Origin: Mesaphorura yosii
Taxonomy: Eukaryota > Arthropoda > Collembola > Poduromorpha > Tullbergiidae
Direction: 5' to 3'
NCBI GenBank assembly: GCA_009869945.1
Contig: WIXG01000382.1
Span: 1 to 64,000, forward strand
DNA: 64,000 nucleotides
Part shown: in pieces, positions 9,170-19,704 of the stretch
Position numbering within the stretch: the stretch's first letter is position 1
Layout: every line of letters starts with the position of its first letter
Notes under the pieces: generated by a model
What the model was told of the DNA's origin: nothing
The model's database searches: none
The model's input: the letters and a program-made list of their open reading frames with translations, nothing else
Translations under genes and position numbers: made by a program

Positions 9170-11163
9170 ATGAACCGCTCCTGCTCATTTTTGGGTTTCC
9201 TGGTTTCATGGTGGGTAATATTCACAATCACAGGTACACAAACTTATGTTGACTGTTGACATAAAAAAGAAGAACCTGTGCTCAACTTGTGTTGTTTTTG
9301 TATTTCCTAAATGAAGGGACTGTCAATGGATCTGCAGCGGAACGAAAACTTCTGGCGAAGCTACTCGACAATTACAATCCTCTGGAGCGGCCAACTGAAA
9401 CAAGCAAAGACATTCTGAATGTAACTATTATGCTCACACTTCAGTCAATAAACAGTATTGTAAGTGTACGACTTGGAGAGTTAGCCATATTAAGCATAAG
9501 ATTCGCTAGCATTCATTCTCCAACTGTTCTCGTTCCAAATCATTCTAGGATATTAAAGAAAGCACAATGGTCACATGCGTTTGGTTAACTCTTGTAAGTT
9601 AATTATCATGTTTTCGTGTATTTTTAAGTTTATATTTTTTAGTCGGACATTTCAATTACTATTTTAATGCTCACAAGGAATGGAGAGATTTCAATCTCCG
9701 CTGGGACCAGAAGGAGAATGATGGAATAACAGAAGTGAAAATTCCACTATCAAAAATGTGGCAGCCGGACGTTTATGCATACAATAGGTTGGTCGGAGAT
9801 GTGCGAACAAGTACTTGAACCTTCCAACGCTAATTCAAAGCTTCAATTTTGTAATTTTGTGTCATCTTTTTCTTTCAGTGCACATGAAGCATTTCATCCA
9901 TTCTTCGAGACGAAGGCGTCTATAAAAGCAAATGGCTCCATTGTCTACATTTCACCAGCAGTTCATAAGATTTCATGTAAATTTGACTTGACGTATTATC
10001 CATATGATCGTCAGACATGCACTTTTAAGTTTGGTAGTTGGGCTTATGATGGTGGTGCTATTGATTTACACCTGGCTGAAGGCATGGAGACAGTTGACAC
10101 GTCAACTTTTATTCCAAGCTCTGAATGGGAACTACTTTGTAAGTAAACTTACAAGAGGACATAGGAAATTTGGAACCTTGAATAATCTTTTGAGTGTTCA
10201 CAATTTACAGCTGCTCCTGCATACAGAAATGCTATCTACTACGCATGTTGTCCTGACCCATTCGTCGACGTCACGTTCGTGCTTAAAGTCCGAAGAAAAG
10301 GCGCCGCTATTCTCTCATCTTACAAAATTGTAAATGCTTTCATCTGTTTACTGATTTTGCTGAGTTTTGCTATGCCGTCAACGATAACGCCAGGACCAAA
10401 ACTTGTTATCGGTATGTACGAATTTTAACTTTTGATCTCTGTTTCTTTGCTGGATATTTTGCACTATGCAGGAGCTGTCGCCTTGTTTGTGAGCATCTAC
10501 ACATCTTCATCCCTTAACTCAATCTTGTCTCCTGACTCCAATTCATGGCTGGGTAAGGGAAGTATAGAAATGACGAAAATGTCCACATATTTCTTACTAA
10601 AGGTCAATCCAAATGTTATGGGCTTTGTTTTGTAATGTTTAGGATCATACTTTTCTGCATTGTGGGCATTGGTGTTCTCATCTATCGTTCTTAATTTGCT
10701 CACCATGTTTCTGTATTACCAGACTTGCGCTATGCCAAAAACGGTACGAAACTTTTCGTACCATAATTTATACTTGTACAGGATGCTAGGATTAATTATT
10801 ACAATGTGCACGCAGATAAAACGATTGCTGGACAAAATACTGGCGTCCTGTTGCGGATCATTGATTTGTGTGCCAAAGATTGCAAGTCGCATGATGGATG
10901 AGAATGGCGATGACGTCGATTTAAGAACAACTACGACGGTGTCGAATGAAGATAACCAACAGCAAATGATTTTTTCAGAGATAAATAGGTTAAAGAAGAG
11001 TATTTCTTCAATTCAGCGGCCACCAGAAGGCTGGTCATACAGCTGGAGTGACTGGAGTTCTTTATCAGTCGTGCTGGACAGGACCCTTCTCATCATTTAC
11101 GCAGTCGTCGTTCTTGTATTTGTTATAAATCTCTTCCCATCTGATTCAGCGCTTGGTGCCTGA
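9170..11163 (+). CDS. Nicotinic acetylcholine receptor alpha-like cys-loop subunit, 8 exons
   Basis: Exons read as 9170-9233, 9317-9459, 9549-9593, 9678-9787, 9879-10138, 10211-10411, 10472-10552 and 10643-11163. Phases all agree, giving 474 aa. A signal peptide (MNRSCSFLGFLVSWW) precedes the ligand-binding domain with LLDNYNPLERP, FNLRWD and MWQPDVYAYN. The cys loop is C-x13-C (KFDLTYYPYDRQT between the cysteines) followed by FKFGSWAYDGG. Loop C carries vicinal cysteines (YACCPDP), which marks an alpha-type subunit. Helices M1-M3 are encoded by exons 6-8, and M4 lies near the C terminus (LLIIYAVVVLVFVINLF). Such subunits form pentameric acetylcholine-gated channels. The M1-M2 region is strongly divergent (see findings). 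Polyadenylation signals AATAAA occur just downstream of the stop. Confidence 0.85.
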
Positions 11164-11550
11164 TCGGTATCAGCCGGATGCAAAAAATGTCCAACCATGT
11201 AAAGACATTGACGAGGAAGTATTTCAATACCTGAAGTTCATGTCGTCGTGCTAAATAAAATGAATCCTCAGGCAATGACAATAAACACCTTATCTCTTAC
11301 AAGGATGTCCTTGTTCTGTGATTTTGATTTCACAACTCAATAAAACCGTGTCATGTTACGAAGGTTAGGATTGTAAATTAATTATAAAAGCCCAGAACAT
11401 GTTTTGAAAGCCGCTCTTGTCTTGAATCTCTTGAACAATCGCTGCACCAGTTGTCAGTATAGTTTCATTTAGAATTCACTGACTAAAACTATCCCATGAT
11501 TTATATTGCTCACGATGGAGTCTCCACTGTTTCCACTGAACCTGAACGTC
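11164..11550. other. Spacer with AATAAA signals of the upstream receptor gene
   Basis: This holds the probable 3' UTR of the receptor gene (AATAAA near 11255 and again near 11340) and an ATTATAAAAG TATA-like string near 11381. A short plus-strand frame with a hydrophobic start at 11518 overlaps the antisense retroelement and was not accepted as a gene. Confidence 0.4.
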
Positions 11551-12835
11551 TTAGCCCTCCTCATCGCCTTCATTCTTGTAATGCGTTTCTACTCTGCATC
11601 CGTTCATGGATTCGCTGTCTGTAAAATAATAACACGAATAAGATGATGGAAGAGGAGCTTCTTCGTGTATGCGTGTTGGTTGTCCAAGATGATTGGCTGC
11701 TTCATGCCGACCGGGACAGCTGCTCCTTTTCTTGAGTCTGCCATTAATCTTCAGGATTCTGTTGTCTATGACCAATGTCAGGTCCTTCAGGCGGCTGGTC
11801 CTCAGCAATGGCTTTCCATTCCTCAAGACGGCGATCTCGGCCCCGAACTATTCGTTCTCGGCTCTTCGTGCTCACATGAGCTCAGCAAAGTCCAGCTCCT
11901 AAACTGTCAACTCCTTGGCTTCGGCAAAAAGCTCCTTTCGGGCTCGGTCGGCAAATTGGCGCATCCAGGCTGTGGCTCGAATCAGTATGAGCCATGAAGA
12001 GCAGTTGGCGAGCTCTGGCAGTGGCGCCTGGACTAGTGGTGTCATCACCGCGACGGTTTCCGGTTTCAGTCCCAAGAAATCCTCACTGACCTTGCTCGGT
12101 GGTTTCTCCTTTGGTCAGTGGTCCTCAGACTTACGAAGAAATTCAGGTCCAGTGAACCACACTCCATTCTTGTTAGTGTTGAACGGCTTGGTTTCCTTCG
12201 TCAACAGATCAGCGACGTTGATTTTGGTACTGATCCAGTGCCAATTGGTCAAGGCGGTCAGCTCCTCGACCTCGCCAAGGCGATTAGACGCGAACGTCTT
12301 GTATCGTCGAGAGCCAAAAGAGCACAGTGCTGGAGTCACTCCAAAAGTAGATCGGGTCCAATTTCAGCTCCAATTGTGTCTTCAAGAAGCTGGAGAGTCG
12401 ACTCGCGAGCAAAGCGGCCTTCAGTTCCAGTCGTGGAATGCTCGTCGGCTTGAGCAGAGTCACTCTCGACTTGCTCATGAGCAGGCTCGTGTCGACTCCT
12501 TCGGCGGTCTCTGTCCGGAGGTAAGCGGCTGCACCGTACGCGAGCTCCCCGGCGTCACAGAAAAAGTGCAGCTGTCGCGAGCGCACTTCTCCGACTCCGA
12601 AGGAGTAACTGCGTGGAACTGACAAGTCGGTGTTGGCTTTCAGCTTCTCCATCCACTCCAGCCATTTGTCGTTCATCCTGTCAGTGATGAAATTATCCCA
12701 GCCAAGTCCTGATCTCCAGATCTCTTGCATCAAGATCTTGGCTCTGATTGTGAAGGGCGCGAGGAGTCCAAGTGGGTCAAAAATTGGCATGACCATTTTC
12801 CGGATATCCCTCTTGAAGGGCTGCTTGCCTCCTAT
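11551..12835 (-). mobile_element. Decayed BEL/Pao retrotransposon pol fragment
   Basis: Minus-strand frames in order show pol blocks typical of BEL/Pao. The first is MPIFDPLGLLAPFTIRAK with EIWRSGLGWD, followed by the RNase H-like FFCDAGELAYGAAAY and RLELKAALLASRL and WSDSSTVLFWL (all in one frame, 12284-12835). Next comes WHWISTKINVADLLT in another frame, then an integrase zinc-binding-like stretch (RLKDLTLVIDNRILKINGRL) near 11700-11826. Several frame changes and stops separate these blocks, so the copy is dead. Its reverse transcriptase half is absent and no LTRs were recognised. It lies between the nicotinic-type receptor and DHCR24. Confidence 0.8.
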
Positions 12836-13068
12836 TAAACCATTATTAGAGGGGGCGATAAATATATGGCAGACAGACGGACCGCCGCAAATAAGAACAC
12901 CAACATTACAAGGCCTCGAATTTTTATTCAAGCAAATCCATAATAAGAGATGTTTTAGAATTGACAACATTTTATATCGCAACTCGTACTCGTGTATCAA
13001 CTTTGGCTAAAGTTTAAACTAAAAACTGTTGTTATTTTAGTACAAAAAGAGGCACATCGGGCCACTTC

Positions 13069-14719
13069 CTATGCAGTCGCCTCTGGTGGAAGAACATGTT
13101 CAAGGCGTCTTGCAATTTTCCCAACTTTATCATATATATGTGGAAATGCGCTCTCAGCATCATACTCGAGCCGTACTTTGTCATACAAACTCATATCATA
13201 CATACGACAAAACTCTTCACGGCTTAGGAACATATCCGCGTATGTAAATTGCACACCTTCATGTTCCAACATCCAAAGTTCAAATTCATGTGTCGTTCTT
13301 TCATAATTAAATCCACCTCTCTTTGCTGGAGCAACATGTCCATAAAGTCCAAGATCCAATCCAAGTTGTGAATCTGGACTTTCGGGTTTATATCCCATAC
13401 CTGGTTTGTTGAATAGTTTGATTGGACACAACCAAAGTGGGTACATTTCCACTTTATCATGTGAAAAGTTGAAAGCTTCTTGAAAATATTTAATAGGAAA
13501 GACAAAATCTTGTGCCATAGAATTCATCATAGCACGTTCAAAAAATCTTTGGTAGTTGGGGGCCAGTGTTTCCGCAATTCCTCGAAGTGCTTTCCCATTA
13601 CGTGGTAGCATCCAACCAAACAAGACTCGGAAGAACCAAGTACCAGAGAATGGCCAAATTAAAACGAGAGCCCAAAAGACATTACGTGTATGACGATGGT
13701 AATAGTCCCGGAGGGGAATGTACTCTACATGTGGGGTCGCATTTCTGGTTCGTCGTAAGAAACTAGCACAGTGTTGGAAGAAGTACGGTTTGTACCAGTA
13801 ATTGATATGATTCACAGGTCCATCACGTCTTTTCTCATCATCAGCAATGTCACCATGTGTAATGACGAATTCATTCGGTCCGTATGCAATTCCTTCGACG
13901 AAATCATGGCTGTCCGACTCCAGTAATCTCTGGGCTTCATGAACCGACTTGGCTACATGATACTCGAGTCGTACATACTTCCCCGCACGTAACAATGGTA
14001 TTTTGATAGCTGTTACAAATCCAAGTGTGCCATGTGACGATGGAATGGCATAAAACAGATCTGGACGTGTGTCCTTATTGCAGGTTACGAGGTCACCATT
14101 ACTAAGTATGACTTCATACTCAAGACAAATATCTGATGAGGATCCGTACCGAGTTGAACCAGATTCAATCCCTGCACCGCAGACCGTACCTCCTACAATT
14201 CAGTGCAATTGAAAACTTATGCAATGAGATCGCAGTTTCTTTCGGTTTGTATGCATATGCGCATGACTTACCTAGGGTGAGAACCTCAAGTTCAGGAACC
14301 ACACCAATGGTCCATCCACGTGGTATCAAGACAGATGTCAATTGTCCCATCAAAAGACCAGGTTCGACTGTGACCACTTTGTTCACTTCATCAATCTCCA
14401 CAATGTTGGTCAAGTGAGTCACATCAATTTGTGCCAATTCTCTCTTATTGAGTCCATGGACAGTCACACCACTCCAGGTTGGTTTTGAAGTACACATTCG
14501 TCTCTTTCGCCCACCAGTGTTCCATGCTTTGACTTGTGCTTGGACTCGACCCACTCGAGCCTGATGTGCCTGCCAGGTACTAATGTGTCGATTCTGAAAC
14601 CAATTAAAACTCCAGCCATCGTAGAACCGGATCAAAGGACCAAGAGGTGTGTAGAGAAGCAAAAATATGCACCCAACAATGCTAAGGAGTACGCTGAGGC
14701 AAGTAGATTCTTTTGACAT
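13069..14719 (-). CDS. DHCR24: Delta(24)-sterol reductase (DHCR24), 2 exons
   Basis: Exon 1 is 14719-14272 and exon 2 is 14192-13069, separated by a 79-bp intron in phase 1, for 523 aa. The N terminus has a membrane anchor (LLSIVGCIFLLLYTPLG). The FAD-binding (PCMH-type) domain includes VTVEPGLLMGQLT, RGWTIGVVPELEVLTLGG and GAGIESGS. The substrate part carries YIPLRDYYHRHTR, WLCPIKL and the C-terminal FLSREEFCRMYD. DHCR24 is an ER enzyme that reduces the C24-C25 double bond of desmosterol to cholesterol using NADPH and FAD. In sterol-auxotrophic arthropods it is the last step in converting dietary plant sterols to cholesterol. Length and all major blocks match the family. The ATG at 14719 is the natural start. 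Confidence 0.92.
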
Positions 14720-15600
14720 GTTGAGTTGACCTATGATTTGAAGACACTGAGCAATCGAGAGAGAAATGTAGCTTTATCCGACATTAAATTGAAGTCCTTG
14801 AAGTGTGCGCATTGAGCGATAGTCCGGAATACCTTGAAATGATCAAAAAAACCTGAGAACTGCCACAAAGACATGCAAAAGTTACAGTATTGCAAAATAT
14901 ATGCACAATGTAATGTAATAATTTCGATGGAAAAGACGCGTTCACCTTGATAATTAACTTTGTATAACTTGTTTGTTACGCGTAATATTATCACGTGTCG
15001 TCGTCACACATACTAGTCTACTCTACTCATACAAATCAAGTCAGGAGGTGAGCATTATTGATACACTAGCACAAATTGTCGGTAGACAAAAGTTTGGTGT
15101 AGCATATGTGACAGAGGCGTATCTCATGCTTTAGTGAATGGTTCATGCCAAAACTTTTTGAACTCTAAACTCAAGAACATACATCTTTATTTAATCCTTC
15201 TGAGCACCGATTATGTGAACACAGTGCTGCTGGCGCTTTTCCCATAGAAAGCACAAGTATATTAATAATGCGAGTTAACACCGGATTGCTTTTTAAAGGT
15301 TGGACAACTTGCTAATTGTGGTTTGCGAAACCGAATCTTGCGTCTCGTTGCATGTGAGTTCCAGCCAGAGGCAATGCAAAGCGAAACCAGTGCAATTTGG
15401 ACGCGTTGTTATTCGTGTTTCTGATCTGACGTCGTCCGCACAGAAAAGCAAACCGTACACGAGTTCTTCGAGGAAAGCAATGGGCACAATGAATGAGACG
15501 AATTCTCCAGTTCTTCACCGTGCAGATTTGTACGTTGAAAATGAGTTCTTGCAGAGTTCCACATCCCATCTGATTCCTCGCCTTTATTGTGCTTTACGAA
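14720..15600. other. Intergenic, no supported gene
   Basis: Upstream of DHCR24. A plus-strand ORF (15300-15686) covers the end but shows no domain. A possible signal-peptide exon (ATG at 15601, MKLFLLMLC) is discussed under the next gene. Confidence 0.4.
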
Positions 15601-15715
15601 TGAAGCTGTTCTTGCTCATGCTTTGCACATGCAACAGGTTTCAGTCTTATCTTGGAATCACAATTGAGCATCGTGAAGATTCATGATTGATAGGTATCGC
15701 AACTGAAAACTGGTT

Positions 15716-16273
15716 TTGCACTCGGCTGGTTGTCTTCGTGGGAAAATTGGAGTACATAATGTCACGGCAGCAGTTGGCAATGAGCATGCCTCTGAGGATG
15801 TTGCATGCGCGTGCACTCGACCTTCTCTTGCTGCCACCAGTGAGCCGGAAAAAAGGCATTGCGTTGAGGGGTTGTACAGGTGCAAAGAGACCGTTGGCCA
15901 ATTATGGGACTCACACATTCTACAGCACGCCGGTGGCCCCACCTGCCGGACGAACGTCGGCTCCTCGTGTGTGAAAAACGGAACTGGCATTTGTGTGGAG
16001 AACACGTACTGTGACCGAAAGGGCCGCACTTGTCGTTGTAACAGCGGTCACATCTCATCTGAGGACCGGACGCGGTGCTACGCACCTCGCGAGTATGGAG
16101 ACGCATGCAGTCCAGGAAAGTGTGACCAATCTAAGGGGTTTTGGTGTGTGGACGAAGTTTGCGACTGCATTTTCATGTCAATGCTGTACGATGAGGTTCA
16201 GCGTCGTTGTGTAGCACCGGCACCGCCTGGGGCAGGTTCAGGAGACGAGGGCTTGGCCACACGACCCTATTGA
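15716..16273 (+). CDS. Cysteine-rich secreted protein with EB/EGF-like modules (5' end unresolved)
   Basis: A plus-strand frame ending at 16273 carries many regularly spaced cysteines. It has a block CRTNVGSSCVKNGTGICVE, then YCDRKGRTCRC, then a second block YGDACSPGKCDQ ... WCVDEVCDC. This matches the EB module/EGF-like style of extracellular arthropod proteins. The open frame begins after a TGA at 15704-15706 and its first codon is TTG, so the real N terminus must be spliced in. An ATG at 15601 begins MKLFLLMLC, a likely signal peptide ending near a GT at 15639, but no acceptor gives a consistent phase, so the join is left open. It is probably secreted; the role is unknown. Confidence 0.55.
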   Translation: MHSAGCLRGKIGVHNVTAAVGNEHASEDVACACTRPSLAATSEPEKRHCVEGLYRCKETVGQLWDSHILQHAGGPTCRTNVGSSCVKNGTGICVENTYCDRKGRTCRCNSGHISSEDRTRCYAPREYGDACSPGKCDQSKGFWCVDEVCDCIFMSMLYDEVQRRCVAPAPPGAGSGDEGLATRPY

Positions 16274-16784
16274 CATCAGTTAACAGTCGACATCCGAAAA
16301 AAGCATGATGTTGATGCACTTTGTTCGTATGCAGAATTCACCACTTCACGTTCGCAAATCGCACGAGTGGTTAATCGCGAGCATCGCATCGACATGGGTC
16401 TGGAGTTCGAATCTGACAATGATTTTGATTCTATCATCAATCTTCTGCAATTCTTACATCATTCTCGGCTTTGTGCTGCTAATGGTAATATCTTTTCCGT
16501 ACGGGGTTTAGAGGTAGCAGGTGACAGGCAGGGCGCAGGACTTTTGAACTGGTTGGGTCGGACCTCGGACACAAAGTCACTTCGCAATCGACAATCGCAA
16601 TTTATCAGTAAATTTGGCAAAACACAACACTCGTTTCAAGTGTTTATTAAGCTAGCTACTACCCACTTTGCAATTTCTGCTAGTCTTTAAGTCTTTTAAT
16701 AGCCAACCAGCTGGCAATGCATATGCAATAACGAATTAAATCCAATAATTCAAGCCTGTTGAGGGCCAGTTTGAAGGTTGCCGC
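16274..16784. other. Intergenic, 3' regions of two convergent genes
   Basis: No supported gene lies here. The region separates the EB-like gene and the lipase gene, which converge on it. Confidence 0.4.
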
Positions 16785-18179
16785 TCAAAAATACGGCAGG
16801 AATTCCATAACCGGCTGCACGGTGTACTTGTCGTTGTCGATCGCAAGGAGGAAGTCCAGATGGTTAAATTTGTCGTGCGGAATGCGGTACTTTCGAACGA
16901 GGTTAGGGAGCAGCTCCGCAAGCCGGTAAACGTCAGCCGTGTGTGCGAGCCAGTCGTTGGCGCCCCAGTAGAGGGCGACAGGCGCCGTGATTTTGGAAAT
17001 GTCGTACTCTGGCGGCGTCTCCTGACCGTAGAGCTCTAGATTCTTTGCCTTTCCGTGGTTAAATTGTCGGAAGAGCGCCGAATTCGCGCTTTGGGCGTAG
17101 TGAATTATCGAACGCGACGAGGACCCCGCCATTGTGTGCCCCATCGCGATTGGAAGCAGCGTCTACAAGGAAAAAACATGGAAATTTAGTCTCACAGCAC
17201 ACGAGCATACGTACTACGAGGCAAAGGCAAGGAAAGCAAGGATTGCGGCCTTACTCTGTTGTACTGATCCGAATTGAATCCGGCAATCAAGAAAATGACG
17301 TCTCTGCAGAGGAATTGGAAGGCGCTCTGCTCGTGACAAATCGTCTGCCCGAGGAAGTTCATCAACTCGGGGTTCGAGCGCAGCTCGCCAGTGCCGAGGA
17401 GGTTGAGCAGCAGGTCAATCTGGTTCGCGAGGGGTGCCAGGAGCCCCAGGGGGCTTCCCATGTGGTCCATGAAAGCAACGGGCGCCAGGGCGGACATGAG
17501 TCTGATTTTGGCGTTGTACTCGGGTCGTTCCGCCATCGCGATCCAAAACATTGTCGTGCCCATCGAGTGCCCGGCGTAGTAAATCTGCTCCACGCCAGTC
17601 GCCGCCAGCACGTAGTCGATCACGGCAGGAATGTCGTACACGCCCATTTGGTGCCACGAGAAGTCCCAGAATTCGGATCCCTCGGGGGAGAGCGTCGTGT
17701 GGTTGCGGGAGTAGCGGTTCCCTCGGCAGTTGCCCATCCACACGTCGTAGCCCGCGTTGGAGAGCGCGTACGCGAGTGCCTTGTCTTCATTATTCAGGAT
17801 GTAGTTGGAGGAGTCGCCGGTGAGGCCGTGCTGCAGCCAAATCACGGGTTTGTCCGGTGCGGGGCCGGATCCGGGCTCTTTTCCGTGTGGAATTCGATGG
17901 GCCTGCAGAATGTAGCCGTCTTCCGTCGTGATGTAGTGGATCTCGATGGGGTAGCCGTATTTCGCGACGATTTGGGGCTGGAAGCAGCGGAGAAATTCGA
18001 AATTCGCGTGTACGTACTTGAAGGATAGCGTCAAACTAGTAGTCGTAAAGCAAACTCACCACGCTCAATGTCGCGTCTTCATTTTCCAAGAAAGGGGCAG
18101 GGTTTTGCGAGTTTTGGGCTGCGATCGGCAACGCGAACACCAGCGCGAAAGCGAGCAGGGCGAGCGTCTGGAGCTCCAT
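16785..18179 (-). CDS. Secreted acid lipase (AB-hydrolase, lysosomal acid/gastric lipase family), 3 exons
   Basis: Exons 18179-18060, 18016-17255 and 17162-16785, all phase 0, give 419 aa. A signal peptide (MELQTLALLAFALVFALP) is followed by the family hallmark TEDGYILQAHRIPHG, WLQHGLTGDSSN, and DVWMGNCRGNRYSR. The nucleophile elbow is GHSMG, the acid residue is in WGANDWL, and the histidine is in FNHLDF, so the catalytic triad is complete. These enzymes hydrolyse triglycerides and sterol esters in gut or lysosome. The length matches the family. An alternative acceptor for exon 2 a little downstream is possible and would shorten the linker after the signal peptide. Confidence 0.9.
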
Positions 18180-18715
18180 TTTAGCTGAGGTCGAGGTCTC
18201 GTTAATACAGCTAATCTGTTGATGTGTTGTGCTGTTGTGTACTGCCTTTAAACGATTGAGCCAGCGAGCCTGCCTCGGCACTGGTGAAAATTTCGAGTGG
18301 CCACCCGTAGGCTCTGCCGGTCAAAGAGCGATTGGCGTTTGGGGTTTTTGCTCTCTACTTGAACATGTGTATATTTGTACCACAACTACGTGCGATCTTC
18401 CAGTTTCGCAATGGGAATTCTGTCAATCACTCCATGTCAATTGGGTATTTCACATTTTGAGTAAATCACCGTCAGTTTATTTTCGCAGTGGTTCAGATTT
18501 GTTTTAGTGATAACGATGACCAGCGGTTTTTATTCAGCGATTCGGATCTCATAAGCGATTGAATTTAATTTAAATTAGATAGCAATTACCAATTATCCGG
18601 ACGCTCCCATTTTCGGTCGTTTCTGCAACGTGTTCAGCGCGGCTTAACCTTGATTTTGCGGTCTCTGCGGATCAAAATTGCAAGATCAGCTTCAAAGATA
18701 AGTCGGGCGATCAAA
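18180..18715. other. Intergenic, promoter side of the lipase
   Basis: No supported gene lies here. The lipase promoter should lie near 18180-18300. Confidence 0.4.
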
Positions 18716-18991
18716 TTAAGCTTTGGTCTTGGAACTTACGCATCTGTTCACTGGTGACTGCTTCCGCCGTGCGCAGACGAGGCCCGGGCAGCATCGCATT
18801 TTCTGTTGTCTGTTGTGGAGGCAAAGGCGAGCATTTCCTCTGCAGGTGCCCGGAGCAGTCGAATTCGAATTTCCGCCTGTCGCCTGGGCGGTGACACCCA
18901 CGCCGTCGAGTACGAGCACGGCGAAGGCTACACAGGAGCACAACGTCAAGAAGAAAATCAGATTGGGAAACTTGTCACAGCGGATCCGCAT
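18716..18991 (-). CDS. Small secreted knottin-like (ICK-pattern) peptide
   Basis: An uninterrupted 91-aa frame from ATG 18991. The N terminus has a hydrophobic leader (NLIFFLTLCSCVAFAVLVL). The mature part has six cysteines arranged C-x6-C-x9-CC-x4-C-x10-C, the inhibitor cystine knot pattern, with many arginines between them. Such folds occur in antimicrobial, ion-channel-active and developmental peptides, so no function is assigned. After the last cysteine a GTAAGT donor sequence occurs, so the true C terminus may be spliced to an unseen exon. The pattern is read directly; the fold is inference. Confidence 0.55.
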   Translation of the reverse strand: MRIRCDKFPNLIFFLTLCSCVAFAVLVLDGVGVTAQATGGNSNSTAPGTCRGNARLCLHNRQQKMRCCPGLVCARRKQSPVNRCVSSKTKA

Positions 18992-19704
18992 GGCTCCAGA
19001 GTCCAGATGCTCTCCAGTCGGGGAAATGGCGACTGGGAAAATTGCGAATTGCGTCGTTAAAGCTATTAAAGCATCCTTCGATTAGCAGGCGTTAATTCTT
19101 TCATGTTGCTTTAAGTCATCCGTGTTCGTGTCGTACCCAACACAATGCCACTGATTTCCGGCCATGGGCTTCCACCTACACGAAAAGGCATTCAGTTTAG
19201 GCGTCATTTCAGCTGGAAATCACGCCACATCACGTCACGCGATATCGAAAGCAATAAACAAATGCTTAATTGCGGAGTCAATCCCAGTTTAAACTGATTC
19301 GGACCACCATTCTCGTTCTCATATGTGCGTGAGCATTTTCATCTCGGACGTGAGGAAAATTCACGTGGCGCGCTCAAGGCTTCCTGCTCTGTCTGGTTCT
19401 TGCAGACGGAGGAGTTCTCAAAATATTGAATAGGAATGTGAGTCATGGTTTTCCTTGACTCTTCGCACTAATGTCGAAGCAAAAGTTATGACTTTATTCA
19501 TTTCACTTGGCCACCATAATCATTTCAATGCTAGACGGTCAAAAAAGTCAAAATTCAATCCAAAATTCATTTGGCTTTCATACATATCATACGGCTAAGG
19601 CCTTCCCGGGCCGATAAATCGAAAAGTACCAAGTGAATTACGGTTTTTTAAAGTACAAAGGTCAGAAACCAGTCTCTCACAACCCGAAGCGCCTGCCCAG
19701 AGAC
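18992..19704. other. Intergenic, no supported gene
   Basis: Between the knottin-like gene and the 3' end of the SET/MYND gene. Only short unsupported ORFs are seen. Confidence 0.4.

Noticed and set aside
11518-11646. Plus-strand start with hydrophobic leader (MESPLFPLNLNVLALL) after a TATA-like string
   Set aside because: It lies antisense to the BEL/Pao remnant and stops after 43 codons with no convincing next exon.
16400-16420. GAGTTCGAATC string resembling a tRNA B box
   Set aside because: No A box or cloverleaf around it.
16305-16690. Plus-strand ORFs with hydrophobic stretches after the EB-like gene
   Set aside because: Overlapping frames without a start context or domain; likely 3' UTR.
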